64,000 bases of DNA from JACPNO01 sp963825405 (GTDB lineage Bacteria; Acidobacteriota; Terriglobia; Bryobacterales; Bryobacteraceae), in NCBI GenBank assembly GCA_963825405.1, contig CAWGTB010000011.1:62001-126000 (forward strand). The letters run 5' to 3'. The notes beneath the pieces are model-generated. The model searched no databases, was not told the DNA's origin, and was given only the letters and a program-made list of their open reading frames with translations. The stretch's first letter is position 1. Each line of letters begins with the position of its first letter. Shown piece by piece: positions 8,361 through 19,967 of this stretch. The translations under genes were made by a program, and so were the position numbers.

Positions 8361-10043
8361 ATGCGTAAAACCCTGGTGCCGGTTGCGGCGATCGTCGCCT
8401 GCTGCGCATGGTGCGTTCAGGCACGCCAGCCCGAGCGGGCACGGCACGGCATGGTGGCCAGCATTGAAAAACACGCGACCGATGCCGGCGTAGCAGTGCT
8501 CGAGTCCGGCGGCAACGCGGTGGACGCGGCTGTCACCGTGGGCCTGGCTCTGGCGGTGACCCACCCCGCGGCCGGCAATCTGGGCGGCGGCGGCTTCATG
8601 CTGATCCGTACCGCGGATGGCCACACTGTCTTCATCGATTTCCGCGAGCGCGCGCCGAAGAAGGCTTCGCACAACATGTATATCGGCGCCGATGGCAAAC
8701 CGACCGACGATAGCGTCGTCGGCTACCTGGCCTCCGGAGTGCCCGGTACGGTACGCGGTCTCGAACTGGCGCAGAAGAAATACGGAAAGAAGAGATGGGC
8801 TGAGCTGGTTGAGCCCGCCGTACAACTGGCCCGCAACGGTTTTCCGGTTTCCTACGGCCTTTCCCAGGGGCTGCGCTCCAAACGCACCAGCGAGTTCCTG
8901 AGCCGCTTTCCGGAATCCAAGCGCATCTTTCTGAGAGACGGGAAATATTTCGAGCCCGGCGAGTTGCTGATCCAGCCGGAACTGGCGCAAACCCTCGAGC
9001 GCATCCGCAACGAAGGATCCAAAGATTTCTACGAAGGCGAGACCGCGCGCTTGTTGGTAGCCGACATGGAAGCGCACGGCGGCCTGATCACCCTCGACGA
9101 TCTCAAAAATTACAAGGTCTTCGAGCGTCAGGCGCTGATCGGGACTTATAAGGGATACACCATCATCGGCGCGCCGCCGCCCAGCTCGGGTGGAGTCGGC
9201 GTCTTGCAAATGTTGGGAATGCTGGAAGGTTCCGGGTACGAGAAGCACGGCGCCGGATCGGCCGCGGCAGTGCATTACATGGCAGAAACCATGCGCCGCT
9301 ATTTCGCCGATCGCAGCGAGTACATGGGCGATCCGGAATTCTACCCGGTTCCCGTTTCCAAGCTGCTTGATCCAAAATATATACAGGAGCGCGGCCGTTC
9401 GATTGACCCGCTGCGCGCCACGCCCAGTTCCTCCGTGCATCCCGGCAAAATGAGCGGCGGGGAAAGCGACGAGACAACGCACTATTCGATAGTCGATAGC
9501 GAGGGCAATGCCGTTGCGGTGACGTATACTCTCAACGGCGGCTACGGCAGCGGCGTCACAGTAGCCAAACTTGGCATGGTGCTCAACAACGAAATGGACG
9601 ATTTCGCCGCCAAGCCCGGCGAGGCGAACATGTACGGCTTAATCCAGGGCGAAGCCAATTCCGTGCAGCCGCGCAAGGCTCCGCTCTCCTCCATGACGCC
9701 GACTATCGTGCTGCGCGACGGCAAGCTTTATCTGGTGGTCGGTTCGCCCGGCGGTCCCACCATCATCAACACAGTGCTCGAAGTGATCGTCAACGTGCTG
9801 GATTTTGGAATGAATATCGCCGAGGCCGTGGATCAGCCGCGCTTCCATCACCAGTGGCTTCCGGATCAGCTCGTAGTGGAAAAGAGCTTCTCGCCGGACA
9901 CCATCCTCGAATTGCTGCGAACCGAAGGCCACGCCGTGAAAGTCATCTCCGGGCAGGGACAGGTGGCGGCAATCCTGGTGGATGGCGAGTGGATCACTGG
10001 CACCGCCGATCCGCGCACCGAAGGCACCGCGAAAGGATATTGA
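8361..10043 (+). CDS. ggt: Gamma-glutamyltranspeptidase
   Basis: A 560-residue periplasmic N-terminal nucleophile hydrolase with an N-terminal signal peptide. It cleaves gamma-glutamyl bonds such as those of glutathione, transferring the glutamyl group to water or amino acids. The proenzyme self-cleaves before a Thr in the GGESDETTHYSIVDSEGNAV region (residues ~370-390), separating large and small subunits. Other family marks are ESGGNAVDAAVTVGLALAV, FIDFRERAPKKA and the small-subunit VGSPGGPTIINTVLEVIVNV. The length is normal. It is the first gene of a tight plus-strand series. Confidence 0.93.
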   Translation: MRKTLVPVAAIVACCAWCVQARQPERARHGMVASIEKHATDAGVAVLESGGNAVDAAVTVGLALAVTHPAAGNLGGGGFMLIRTADGHTVFIDFRERAPKKASHNMYIGADGKPTDDSVVGYLASGVPGTVRGLELAQKKYGKKRWAELVEPAVQLARNGFPVSYGLSQGLRSKRTSEFLSRFPESKRIFLRDGKYFEPGELLIQPELAQTLERIRNEGSKDFYEGETARLLVADMEAHGGLITLDDLKNYKVFERQALIGTYKGYTIIGAPPPSSGGVGVLQMLGMLEGSGYEKHGAGSAAAVHYMAETMRRYFADRSEYMGDPEFYPVPVSKLLDPKYIQERGRSIDPLRATPSSSVHPGKMSGGESDETTHYSIVDSEGNAVAVTYTLNGGYGSGVTVAKLGMVLNNEMDDFAAKPGEANMYGLIQGEANSVQPRKAPLSSMTPTIVLRDGKLYLVVGSPGGPTIINTVLEVIVNVLDFGMNIAEAVDQPRFHHQWLPDQLVVEKSFSPDTILELLRTEGHAVKVISGQGQVAAILVDGEWITGTADPRTEGTAKGY

Positions 10044-10049
10044 AAACTT

Positions 10050-10883
10050 TTGCAGCGGGTCCTTTCCACGCACCTTTTCGTCAATCACCGATTGACCATC
10101 GCGCAACTGAGCCGGTTGCAGCAGGGCGGCATTCCGGCGGTCGAGATTTTCTGCGCCCGCCAGCATCTGGACTACTATAATCGCGCTCAGATTTCTGAGC
10201 TGGGCCATTGGTTCCGCGAATCCGAGTTAAAGCTGCACTCGCTGCATTCGCCCATGTACAACGATGAAATCTGGGGCCGTTCCGGACCTCACTCCGTCAT
10301 CACTCTCACTGAGCCGGTGAAATCCAAGCGCCTGCCGATGGTGGACGAAGTCAAACGCGCCATTGAAATCGCCGAGACGATTCCGTTCCGCTACCTGATC
10401 CAACACATCGGCGTTTCGGGCGAAGAGTTCGACGAGCGCAAAGTGGACGCCGCCTTCTCTGCCCTCGAAGAGCTGGCCGTTTTCGCGCGTCAGCGGGGCG
10501 TTGAAATCCTGCTGGAGAATATTCCCAACGGCCTCGCCAGCGCCGAACGGTTGAAGTATTTCATCGGCGTGACCCATCTGGATCTGAATTTTGTCTTCGA
10601 CGTCGGCCACGCCAATATGGCCGGGAGCGTCGAAGGCGAATTCGAAATCATGAAGGACCGCATCCGCTCCACCCACATTCACGACAACAATGGCGTAGAC
10701 GATAAGCACCTGTTTCCTTTCCTGTCCGAAGGCGGAACCGTGGATTGGAAGCGCACCATGCAGTTACTGGGCTCGCGTTCCAGCCAATATCCGCTGATGC
10801 TCGAACTGAAGGAAGTCCCGGAGATGGAGCATCCCCTGGATCGCGTCAACGAAGTATTCGATCGCCTGGAGGACGCGCTGTGA
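10050..10883 (+). CDS. Sugar phosphate isomerase/epimerase (xylose isomerase-like TIM barrel)
   Basis: A 277-residue TIM-barrel protein of the AP endonuclease 2/xylose isomerase-like superfamily. Metal-ligand motifs are visible: LLENIPNG (Glu), FDVGHANMAG (Asp and His), THIHDNNG (His) and LMLELKE (Glu). Substrates vary widely (sugars, inositols), so the reaction is not assigned. The start is TTG at 10050, seven bases after the ggt stop. Its TGA overlaps the GTG start of asnS by 3 bases (GTGA), indicating co-transcription. Confidence 0.78.
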   Translation: MQRVLSTHLFVNHRLTIAQLSRLQQGGIPAVEIFCARQHLDYYNRAQISELGHWFRESELKLHSLHSPMYNDEIWGRSGPHSVITLTEPVKSKRLPMVDEVKRAIEIAETIPFRYLIQHIGVSGEEFDERKVDAAFSALEELAVFARQRGVEILLENIPNGLASAERLKYFIGVTHLDLNFVFDVGHANMAGSVEGEFEIMKDRIRSTHIHDNNGVDDKHLFPFLSEGGTVDWKRTMQLLGSRSSQYPLMLELKEVPEMEHPLDRVNEVFDRLEDAL

Positions 10884-12191
10884 GTGCCCTGCGCATCACC
10901 ATCGCCGATGCCGCGAGTCACGTTGGCGAGACCGTAAGCGTGCCGGGATGGCTCTATAATATGCGCAAATCGGGCAAGATCGTGTTCCCGCTGTTGCGCG
11001 ACGGCACCGGCCTGATGCAATGCGTGGCGGTGAAAAGCGCCCTGCCGGAAGCCGTTTTTGAAACCATCAAAGATCTTACCCAGGAATCTTCCCTCATCAT
11101 GACCGGGAAGATTCGCGCCGACGCGCGCGCTGCCGGCGGCTACGAAATGGATGTGGAGTCGATCGAAGTCATCCAGCGCGTGCCCGAGAGCGATCCTTAC
11201 CCGATCACTCCCAAAGATCATGGCGTGGATTTTCTGATGGATCACCGCCATCTTATGGCTGCGCAGCCAGCATCAGCACGCCATCGCCCGCGTACGCCAC
11301 GAAGTGATCAAGGCTGTGCGCGATTATTTCGATTCCAACGGTTTCACCCTGGTCGATACGCCAATCTTCACGCCGGCCGCGTGTGAAGGCACTACCACGC
11401 TGTTCGAAGTGAATTACTTCGACGACGACAAAGCGTATTTGACGCAATCCGGCCAGCTCTACAACGAAGCAACAGCGATGGCATTCGGCAAGGTCTACTG
11501 TTTCGGGCCGACTTTCCGCGCCGAAAAATCCAAAACGCGGCGCCACCTGACGGAATTTTGGATGGTCGAACCCGAGATGGCATTCGCCACTCTCGAAGAC
11601 GTCAAGCGCGTGGGCGAGGAGTTGCTGGTCCACACCGTGAAACGGGTTTTGGAAAATCGCCGGCCGGAATTGACGCTGCTCGGCCGCGACCTCAGCAAGC
11701 TGGAAGCCATACAGGCGCCGTTTCCGCGCATCTCCTACGACGAAGCCGTCAAGATTTTGCAATCCAAAGGCAGCGAAATTCAGTGGGGCGGCGACTTCGG
11801 CAATGCCGATGAAACCCTGCTGTGCCAGGATTACGATCGCCCGGTGATTGTCGATCGCTACCCGAGCAAGATCAAGGCGTTCTATTTCCAGCCGGATCTC
11901 GAACGGCCCGAAGTCGCGCTCGCCGTCGATGTACTCGCACCCGAAGGCCACGGCGAAATTATCGGCGGCGGCCAGCGCATTCACGATCCCGAATTGCTGC
12001 TGAAGCGGATTCAGGACGAAGGGCTTCCCATCGAAGCCTTCCAGTGGTATATCGATCTGCGCAAATACGGCACGGTGCCGCACGGCGGTTTCGGCATGGG
12101 CATCGAGCGCTGCGTGGGTTGGATCTGCGGCACCGAGCACGTGCGCGAGACCATCGCGTTTCCGCGCATGCTGTACCGGCTGCGTCCTTGA
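10880..12191 (+). CDS. asnS: Asparaginyl-tRNA synthetase, one frame change
   Basis: Class IIb aminoacyl-tRNA synthetase, about 436 residues after repair. The N-terminal OB-fold anticodon-binding domain (VSVPGWLYNMRKSGKIVF) precedes the catalytic core. The core shows motif 2 (FGPTFRAEKSKTRRHLTEFWMVEPE) and motif 3 (GFGMGIERCVGWICG). The HLTEFWMVE pattern and ADETLLCQDYDRPVIV favour Asn over Asp. GTG 10880 is the likely start. Near 11253 one extra base breaks the conserved RHLWLRS motif (read as CATCTTATGG). As an essential gene this is very unlikely to be a true pseudogene. Confidence 0.92.
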
Positions 12192-12193
12192 GC

Positions 12194-13108
12194 ATGCAGC
12201 AATCTCACATAGCGATTATTGGCGCGCCCCTCGATCTGGGCGCGGGCCGCCGGGGCGTGGACATGGGTCCGTCCGCCGTGCGCGTGGCCAACATCAACCA
12301 GCGCCTGGTCGTGCTCGGATACGACGTCGAAGATCTCGGCAACGTGCCCGTCGAGCAGCAGGAAAGTTTGCCCCAGGGACCGGGCCACGTAAAGTTTCTG
12401 CCGCAGATCGCAGCCGCGTGTTTGCGTCTGGGGCGCATGGTGGAAGCCGCCGCCGGTGAAGGCAAAGTACCGCTGGTATTGGGCGGTGATCACTCCGTTG
12501 CCATCGGAACGGTCGCTGGCATGTCGCGTCATTTTCGCAAGCAGAAGAAAAAATTAGGTCTGATTTGGATCGACGCGCACGCTGATATGAACACGCCCGA
12601 GACGTCTCCCAGCGGCAACGTGCACGGCATGCCGCTGGCCTGCTGCATCGGCATGGGACCGCCTGAGCTGACGCGGCTCTTCGGTTATTCGCCCAAGGTC
12701 GACCCGAAGCACGTGGCGCTGGTGGGAATTCGCGACGTCGATATTCTGGAAAAGCCTCACGTCAAAGAGAGCGGCGTAAAAGCTTTCACCATGCGCGATA
12801 TCGATGAGCGTGGCTTGCGCACGGTGATGGAGCACGCCATTCGCATCGCCACCACCGGCACCGCCGGCTTTCATCTTTCTTTCGATATGGACGCGGTCGA
12901 TCCCACCTACGCGCCCGGCGTCGGCACGCCCGTACGCGGCGGCGCGACTTATCGCGAGGCCCATCTCGCCATGGAAATGCTCTGCGATTCGCGCCAAATG
13001 GTTTCGCTCGAAGTGGTCGAAGTAAATCCGGTAATCGATGAGGTGAATCGCACGGCGGACCTGGCGGTAGAGCTGGTCATGTCGGCGCTGGGGAAAAAGA
13101 TTCTGTGA
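12194..13108 (+). CDS. rocF: Arginase
   Basis: A 304-residue ureohydrolase with the binuclear manganese motifs GGDHSVAIGT, IDAHADMNTPETSPSGNVHGMP and SFDMDAVDPTYAPGVGTPV. The long second motif with its SGNVHGMP extension is characteristic of arginase rather than agmatinase. It hydrolyses arginine to ornithine and urea. ATG 12194 is two bases after the asnS stop, and its own TGA overlaps the GTG start of ddl by 4 bases (GTGA), so the three form one unit. Confidence 0.92.
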   Translation: MQQSHIAIIGAPLDLGAGRRGVDMGPSAVRVANINQRLVVLGYDVEDLGNVPVEQQESLPQGPGHVKFLPQIAAACLRLGRMVEAAAGEGKVPLVLGGDHSVAIGTVAGMSRHFRKQKKKLGLIWIDAHADMNTPETSPSGNVHGMPLACCIGMGPPELTRLFGYSPKVDPKHVALVGIRDVDILEKPHVKESGVKAFTMRDIDERGLRTVMEHAIRIATTGTAGFHLSFDMDAVDPTYAPGVGTPVRGGATYREAHLAMEMLCDSRQMVSLEVVEVNPVIDEVNRTADLAVELVMSALGKKIL

Positions 13109-14083
13109 AGCTACAGGTTGCGATAGTGTACGGCGGCCGCTCCGGCGAGCACGAAGTTTCCATCCGCTCGGCGAAATCCATCCTGCAGGCGATCGATCGC
13201 GAGAAGTACGACGTAGTCGAATATTTCATCAGCGAAGATGGCCGCTGGCACCCCGAGCCCATCCTGCCCGAGCCCGGTGTCCAGCCGGATATCGACGTCG
13301 TGTTCCCGGTGCTGCACGGCACGTTCGGTGAAGACGGCACGGTGCAAGGCCTATTGGAATTGGCTGACCTGCCGTACGTCGGCGCAGGCGTGCTTGGCTC
13401 GTCCATCTCCATGGATAAGGAGATGATGAAGCGGGTGTGCCGTGAGCGCGGCTTGCCGGTGGTCGATTACGTGACGATCGTATCGCGGAAATCTCGACCC
13501 CGCGCGCGCCATTCGCGATCTGCCTTTTCCCATGTTCATCAAGCCCGCCAACCTGGGTTCATCGGTCGGAATCTCGAAAGTGCACGATCGCGCGGAGCTC
13601 GAAGCAGCGCTGGAGCTGGCCGCAAAATACGATCGCAAGATCATCGCCGAGCGCGCCATCGTTGGCCAGGAGCTGGAGTGTGCCGTGCTGGGCAATGAAG
13701 AGCCCGAGGCCTCCCTGCCCTGCGAAGTTCTGCCGTCGCGCGAATTCTACGATTACGAAGACAAGTACCTCCTTGATCGCGCCCAGTTCCGCTTGCCCGC
13801 CGAAATCGGCGCTGAAAAAACCGCCGAACTGCGCCACCTCGCGCTGCAATGCTATACCGCCGTCGAATGCTCCGGCATGGCGCGCGTGGATTTCCTGCTG
13901 GAACGCGCGACGGGCGAACTGTACATCAACGAGATCAATACCATCCCCGGCTTCACCTCCATCAGCATGTATCCCAAGATGTGGGAGGCGAGCGGACTGC
14001 CCTACGCGCAACTGATCGACCGCCTGATCGAGTTGGCGCTCGCCCGCCACGCCGCCAAGAAGGCTACGCGCTTCACGCGATAA
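13105..14083 (+). CDS. ddl: D-alanine--D-alanine ligase, one frame change
   Basis: ATP-grasp ligase making the D-Ala-D-Ala dipeptide for peptidoglycan; about 325 residues after repair. The N-terminal part reads VAIVYGGRSGEHEVSIRSA and later FPVLHGTFGEDGTVQGLLE, with the conserved SISMDKEMMKRV. After the break the ATP-grasp continues MFIKPANLGSSVGISKV, with metal-binding residues in ARVDFLLE and INEINTIPGFTSISMYPK. One extra base near 13485-13495 moves the frame between VTIVSR and DPARAIRDLPFPMFIKP. The start is GTG 13105, overlapping the arginase stop. Confidence 0.92.
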
Positions 14084-14096
14084 ACTGGCAGATAGC

Positions 14097-15572
14097 ATGC
14101 TTCGGGCCGCTCTCGCACTGCTTCTGGTCCTATCCTCCGCCGCGCTCGCCGACGATCTTGAAAAGCAAGTCAAGAGCCTGGTGGACGTCTACGCGACCGT
14201 TGAAGCCAACGCAGCCGATCCGATTTCCTCCGAACAGGCATTCTTTCAGGGCGCGATTCCCGGCATGCTGCGGCGCCTGGATCCGCACTCGGTCTTCTTC
14301 GATCCCGGCCAGTTCGAGCAGCTTCGGCAGCTCGAAACTTCCACCAGCAAAGGCTTCGGCAGCGTCGTTTCCGTACTGCCCGGCCGTGTGATTGTTTTGC
14401 AAACGCTTCCCGGCACGCCATCGGCCCGCTCTGGTCTGGCGCCCGGCGATGAATTTCTCGCCGTCAATGGAATCCGTCTCGACCGCCTGGATGCCGATCA
14501 ACTGGTGGGCCTGCTGAGCCAGAGCCGCCAGCACCCGGCGCAGCTCGATATTCGTCGTCCCGGTAACGCCCGCGTGTTGCAATTCACGCTCACGCCGGAG
14601 GAAATGCAATCGCCCAGCGTGGAGCGCGCGTTTCTTCTCAAGCCGGGCATCGGCTACTTGCGTGTCTCCAGCTTCGATGAAAAAACTGGCGCCGACATCG
14701 CCGCGGCCATCGAAAAACTCGGCGGCAGGAATTTGCAGGGCCTGGTGCTCGATCTGCGCAACAATCCGGGCGGCGTGCTGGGGGCCGCACTGCACACCGC
14801 ATCGCTATTCTTGAAACCCGATGCCAAACTGCTCACGGTTCGCGGACGCAACGTGCCGGAGAAAGAGGAAAAGGTTCCCCCCAACTTCCAGCCTTACGAG
14901 TTCCCGCTGGCCGTGCTGATCAACGGCAAGAGCGCCAGCGCGTCGGAGATCGTCGCCGGTGCATTGCAGGACCACGATCGCGCCCGGATCGTCGGCGAGA
15001 CCAGCTTCGGCAAAGGTCTGGTACAAAGCGTCTTTCCGCTCTCGCAATCTGCCGGCCTGGCGCTGACCACCGCGCTTTACTACACACCCAGTGGCCGCTC
15101 CATCCAAAAACCTTTTGACGCCGCCCAGTTCGAGTTGGGAGCCGCCGCAGCCCATATCAATGCGCAATCCGAATTTCATACCGATGCCGGCCGAATCGTG
15201 CGCGGAGGTGGCGGCATTCAGCCGGATGAAGTGGTTGCGCCTCCCATGATGTCGCGCTTCCGGGTGGTGATGGACGGCTCCGGTGCGTTCACGTCGTTCG
15301 CCACCGAATACACCCATGCCCACAAGGTCACGGAAGCATTCGATGTCACCGGTGCCGTGCTCGATGAATTTCAGGCGTACCTTTCCGCGCGCAATATACG
15401 CCCCGGTCTGAGCGAATGGACCGCTGAACAGGAGTTTATCTACAACCGGCTCAAGACCGAGATTTTCAACCAATCGCTTGGTGTGGAAAAGGGAGATGAA
15501 GTAGAGGCGCAGCGCGATCCGCAGATTCAGCGCGGCCTGGAAATCGTCTCCCGCGCCCGTCCGGCAAAGTAG
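14097..15572 (+). CDS. S41-family C-terminal processing protease with PDZ domain
   Basis: A 491-residue exported serine protease with signal peptide MLRAALALLLVLSSAALA. A PDZ domain (about residues 75-155, GSVVSVLPGRVIVLQTLPGTPS) is followed by the tail-specific protease core. The catalytic Ser lies in LINGKSASASEIVAGALQD and the general-base Lys in GETSFGKGLVQ. It also carries a C-terminal helical extension of about 100 residues. Relatives trim C-termini of periplasmic proteins. It starts 13 bases after ddl, consistent with a cell-envelope operon. Confidence 0.88.
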   Translation: MLRAALALLLVLSSAALADDLEKQVKSLVDVYATVEANAADPISSEQAFFQGAIPGMLRRLDPHSVFFDPGQFEQLRQLETSTSKGFGSVVSVLPGRVIVLQTLPGTPSARSGLAPGDEFLAVNGIRLDRLDADQLVGLLSQSRQHPAQLDIRRPGNARVLQFTLTPEEMQSPSVERAFLLKPGIGYLRVSSFDEKTGADIAAAIEKLGGRNLQGLVLDLRNNPGGVLGAALHTASLFLKPDAKLLTVRGRNVPEKEEKVPPNFQPYEFPLAVLINGKSASASEIVAGALQDHDRARIVGETSFGKGLVQSVFPLSQSAGLALTTALYYTPSGRSIQKPFDAAQFELGAAAAHINAQSEFHTDAGRIVRGGGGIQPDEVVAPPMMSRFRVVMDGSGAFTSFATEYTHAHKVTEAFDVTGAVLDEFQAYLSARNIRPGLSEWTAEQEFIYNRLKTEIFNQSLGVEKGDEVEAQRDPQIQRGLEIVSRARPAK

Positions 15573-15593
15573 CCGCTGTAAAATGGAGGACTC

Positions 15594-16340
15594 ATGAATA
15601 CACCGCCGCTTTCCGCAGGCGACCGCGCATTGCTCGCCCGCTACGACACCCCCACCATCTGCAACGTGATCGAGTTATTCGATGTGCGTCCGCGCCACTC
15701 CGGATATATGGATGGCCGCATTCGCGCGTGCTTCCCCGAGATGCCGCCTATCGTCGGCTACGCTGCCACCGCCACCATTCGCGCGGCGTTTGCGAAGGCC
15801 GAAGGCGCCGTCTACACGTCGCTCGATGAGCAGGTGGAAGCTTTCGCCACCATTCCAGGACCGCCCATCGTGGTCTTTCAGGATCTGGACGACCCCACGG
15901 TCGCCGCAACTTTCGGCGAGATCATGTGCGCCACGTACCAGGCTTTTGGCGCCGCCGGCCTCATTACCAGCGGCGCGGCGCGCGATCTCGACCAGGTGCG
16001 CCGCCTCGGCTTCCCCGCTTTCAGCGACGGCGTGAACCCGTCGCACGGCTACAGCCACATGGTTGCGCTGAATGTGCCGGTGCGCGTGGGCGGCCTTGCC
16101 GTGCATCCCGGCGACCTTTTGCACGCCGACTGCAACGGCGTAACCAGCATCCCGAACAACATTGCGAGTGAGGTGGCGCACGCAGCAGCCGATTTTGTAG
16201 CGGCCGAAAATGTGATTCTCGATTTTCTCAAGACCGGCTCGAAAGACGTAAAGGGATATTCGGAAGCGCGTAAGGAATGCCTGCGGCTGATAGCGGAGCT
16301 CGGCCAGCGAGTGCGCGTGCACGGCGCGAGCGTATCATAA
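15594..16340 (+). CDS. RraA-family protein (HMG aldolase/demethylmenaquinone methyltransferase-like fold)
   Basis: A 248-residue member of the RraA/ribonuclease-activity-regulator superfamily. Typical motifs are YDTPTICNVIELF, TSGAARDLDQVRRLGFPAF (the Arg-Asp metal/substrate signature) and VHPGDLLHADCNGVTSIP. Characterised members are 4-hydroxy-4-methyl-2-oxoglutarate/4-carboxy-4-hydroxy-2-oxoadipate aldolases or RNase E regulators. In Acidobacteria the physiological substrate is unknown. A purine-rich GGAGG lies just before ATG 15594. Confidence 0.8.
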   Translation: MNTPPLSAGDRALLARYDTPTICNVIELFDVRPRHSGYMDGRIRACFPEMPPIVGYAATATIRAAFAKAEGAVYTSLDEQVEAFATIPGPPIVVFQDLDDPTVAATFGEIMCATYQAFGAAGLITSGAARDLDQVRRLGFPAFSDGVNPSHGYSHMVALNVPVRVGGLAVHPGDLLHADCNGVTSIPNNIASEVAHAAADFVAAENVILDFLKTGSKDVKGYSEARKECLRLIAELGQRVRVHGASVS

Positions 16341-16353
16341 GGCGGATTTAGTC

Positions 16354-18615
16354 ATGAAAAAGTTTTCCAGAAGCGTTGCATTTCTCAGCCTGGCATTGCT
16401 CTCAGCGGCGCCGCCTGCGGATTCCCCCGTGCTCACCGGATTTTCGACCGACACCTCCCGCGTGCAGCGCGATTGGGAATCCAAATTCCGCGCCATTCCG
16501 AGCCCGCAAAACGTGCGCGATTACATGCAGCGGCTTTCCGCGCACCCCCACCACGTCGGCTCGCCCTACGATAAGGATAATGCCGAATGGTTTGTGGCGA
16601 AATTCAAGGAGTGGGGATTGGACGCCAAAATCGAAACTTTCGACGTCCTGTTTCCCACGCCCAAAGAGCGCATCGTCGAGCTGCTTGAGCCTACGCGCTT
16701 CACCGCCCGCTTGCAGGAACCGCCGGTTCCTGAAGACCCGACCTCGAATCAAACCAGCGAACAGCTTCCCTCCTACAACGCATATTCCATCGATGGCGAC
16801 GTCACTGCCCCGCTGGTCTATGTGAATTACGGCATCCCCGAAGATTATGAGCAGCTCGATCGTATGGGCATTTCCGTGAAGGGCGCGATCGTCATTGCGC
16901 GCTACGGCGCTTCGTGGCGCGGCATCAAAGTCAAAGTCGCCGGCGAACATGGCGCGCTTGGCTGCATCATCTATTCCGATCCGCGCGACGACGGCTACTA
17001 TCAGGGCGAAGTGTTTCCCAAGGGGCCGTTTCGCCCCAAGGATGGCGTACAGCGCGGCAGCGTGATGGATATGCCGGTCTATCCCGGCGATCCGTTGACG
17101 CCTGGCGTCGGCTCCTCACCGGGAGCCAAACGTCTCGATGTCAAAGATGCGGCCACTATCACCAAGATTCCCGTGCTGCCTATTTCCTACGCCGATGCGC
17201 AGCCTCTGCTCGCTGCACTCGCCGGCCGCCCGGCGCCGGAGGGATGGCGCGGCGCTCTGCCATTCACGTATCACATCGGGCCCGGCCCCGCCAAAGTGCA
17301 TCTCAAGGTGCAAGCCAACTGGGATACCAAGAAGCTCTACAACGTGATTGTCAAAATTCCCGGCGCAACATTTCCCGACGAGTGGGTTATCCGCGGCAAT
17401 CATCACGACGGCTGGGTGAATGGTGCCGAAGATCCTCTCTCAGGCGCAAGCGCCCTCATGGAAGAAGTGCGAGGCCTCAGCGTTCTACTGAAGCAGGGCT
17501 GGCGGCCCAAACGGACCATCGTCTATTGCCTCTGGGATGGCGAGGAAGAAGGCCTGCTCGGTTCGACCGAATGGGCCGAAGAGCATTCCGCCGAGCTGCG
17601 GCGGGTGGGCGTTGTGTATATCAATTCCGATTCCAACGGCCGCGGCTACCTGCAAATGGCCGGCTCCCACACGCTCGAAAAATTCATGAACAGCGTGGCG
17701 CGGGATATCGAAGATCCCGAAAAGAAGATCTCCGTGTGGAAGCGCGCGCAGCTCTCGCGTATTTCCCATGGACCCGACCGCGATGATGCCCGCAAGCGCG
17801 CCGATTTGCGCATCGGCGCCCTGGGTTCGGGTTCCGATTTCACCGCTTTCCTCGATCATCTCGGCATCGCCTCGCTCAATATCGGTTTCGGCGGAGAGGA
17901 TGGTGGCGGCGTCTATCACTCCGTCTACGACGATTTCTATTGGTTCACTCATTTCGGCGACACTGACTTCGCCTACGGCCGCGCCCTCGCGCAAACCGCC
18001 GGCACTGCGGTGATGCGTCTCGCCAGCGCAGAATTGCTTCCCTATGAGTTCTCCGATTTCACCGACACCCTGAAAAAATATGTCGAGGAAATTCAAAAGC
18101 TCTCCCGCGATCGGCGCGAGCAGATTCTGGAGCGCAACCGCGAAATCGATGAAGGCGTGTTCTCCGCAATCGATAATCCCAAGGAAAAGCTCCTGCCGCC
18201 TCCTCGCGAAGAGGTTCCGCCGTATCTGAACTTCGCCCCGCTCGAAAACGGCATGGCGGCCCTCAACCGCACCGCCGAGCATTACGAGCGCGTGCTGGCC
18301 GATGCCTCCTCCAACGGCGGCGCAGCGCTCGCCCGCGCCCAACTGCGATCCGTCAACGAAAAACTCATTCAAATCGAGCGTGCCCTCACCCTCAACGACG
18401 GCCTTCCCAATCGCCCCTGGTTCAAGCACCAGATTTACGCGCCGGGATTCTACACCGGCTATGGGGTGAAAACCATTCCCGCCGTCCGCGAAAGTATCGA
18501 GCAGAAACAGTGGCGTGAGGCCGACGAGCAGATCGTCCGCGTGGGCAAGATGCTGGAGAATACCGGCGAGCAAATCGAGGCCGCGGCCGGGGAACTGGAG
18601 CGGGCGGTAAAATAA
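16354..18615 (+). CDS. Secreted M28 metallopeptidase, glutamate carboxypeptidase II-like
   Basis: A 753-residue exported peptidase with an N-terminal signal peptide. It has the full PSMA/GCPII layout: a PA domain (about residues 130-260, APLVYVNYGIPEDYEQLDRM), then the M28 core and a C-terminal transferrin-receptor-like dimerisation domain (~600-750). Zinc ligands and catalytic acids are in NHHDGWVNGAEDPLSGAS, WDGEEEGLLGSTEWAE, NSDSNGRG and the late YHSVYDDFYWF. It likely releases terminal residues from peptides in the periplasm. It fits with neighbouring amino-acid metabolism genes (GDH, ggt) but has its own spacing. Confidence 0.9.
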   Translation: MKKFSRSVAFLSLALLSAAPPADSPVLTGFSTDTSRVQRDWESKFRAIPSPQNVRDYMQRLSAHPHHVGSPYDKDNAEWFVAKFKEWGLDAKIETFDVLFPTPKERIVELLEPTRFTARLQEPPVPEDPTSNQTSEQLPSYNAYSIDGDVTAPLVYVNYGIPEDYEQLDRMGISVKGAIVIARYGASWRGIKVKVAGEHGALGCIIYSDPRDDGYYQGEVFPKGPFRPKDGVQRGSVMDMPVYPGDPLTPGVGSSPGAKRLDVKDAATITKIPVLPISYADAQPLLAALAGRPAPEGWRGALPFTYHIGPGPAKVHLKVQANWDTKKLYNVIVKIPGATFPDEWVIRGNHHDGWVNGAEDPLSGASALMEEVRGLSVLLKQGWRPKRTIVYCLWDGEEEGLLGSTEWAEEHSAELRRVGVVYINSDSNGRGYLQMAGSHTLEKFMNSVARDIEDPEKKISVWKRAQLSRISHGPDRDDARKRADLRIGALGSGSDFTAFLDHLGIASLNIGFGGEDGGGVYHSVYDDFYWFTHFGDTDFAYGRALAQTAGTAVMRLASAELLPYEFSDFTDTLKKYVEEIQKLSRDRREQILERNREIDEGVFSAIDNPKEKLLPPPREEVPPYLNFAPLENGMAALNRTAEHYERVLADASSNGGAALARAQLRSVNEKLIQIERALTLNDGLPNRPWFKHQIYAPGFYTGYGVKTIPAVRESIEQKQWREADEQIVRVGKMLENTGEQIEAAAGELERAVK

Positions 18616-18629
18616 GTTTTCCTTGTGAT

Positions 18630-18659
18630 TTGGAGCCCAGGATACGCTAAGGGCATAAT
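18630..18659 (+). promoter_or_regulatory. Candidate promoter for gdhA
   Basis: TTGGAG at 18630-18635 and CATAAT at 18654-18659 with an 18-bp spacer lie just before the GGAGG-type ribosome site of gdhA. Both boxes are imperfect, so this is a moderate candidate only. Confidence 0.35.
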
Positions 18660-18677
18660 AGGACCGGAGGATTTCCG

Positions 18678-19949
<1,272 letters not shown>

Positions 19950-19967
19950 TTTCGCTTTCCGGGCGTC

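Noticed and set aside
8355..9482. A 375-codon minus-strand frame inside ggt
   Set aside because: Antisense shadow of the gamma-glutamyltranspeptidase gene, which has full motifs in the other strand.
13105..14083. Two separate genes for the ddl region
   Set aside because: The two halves are consecutive parts of one D-Ala-D-Ala ligase in correct order, separated only by a one-base frame change.
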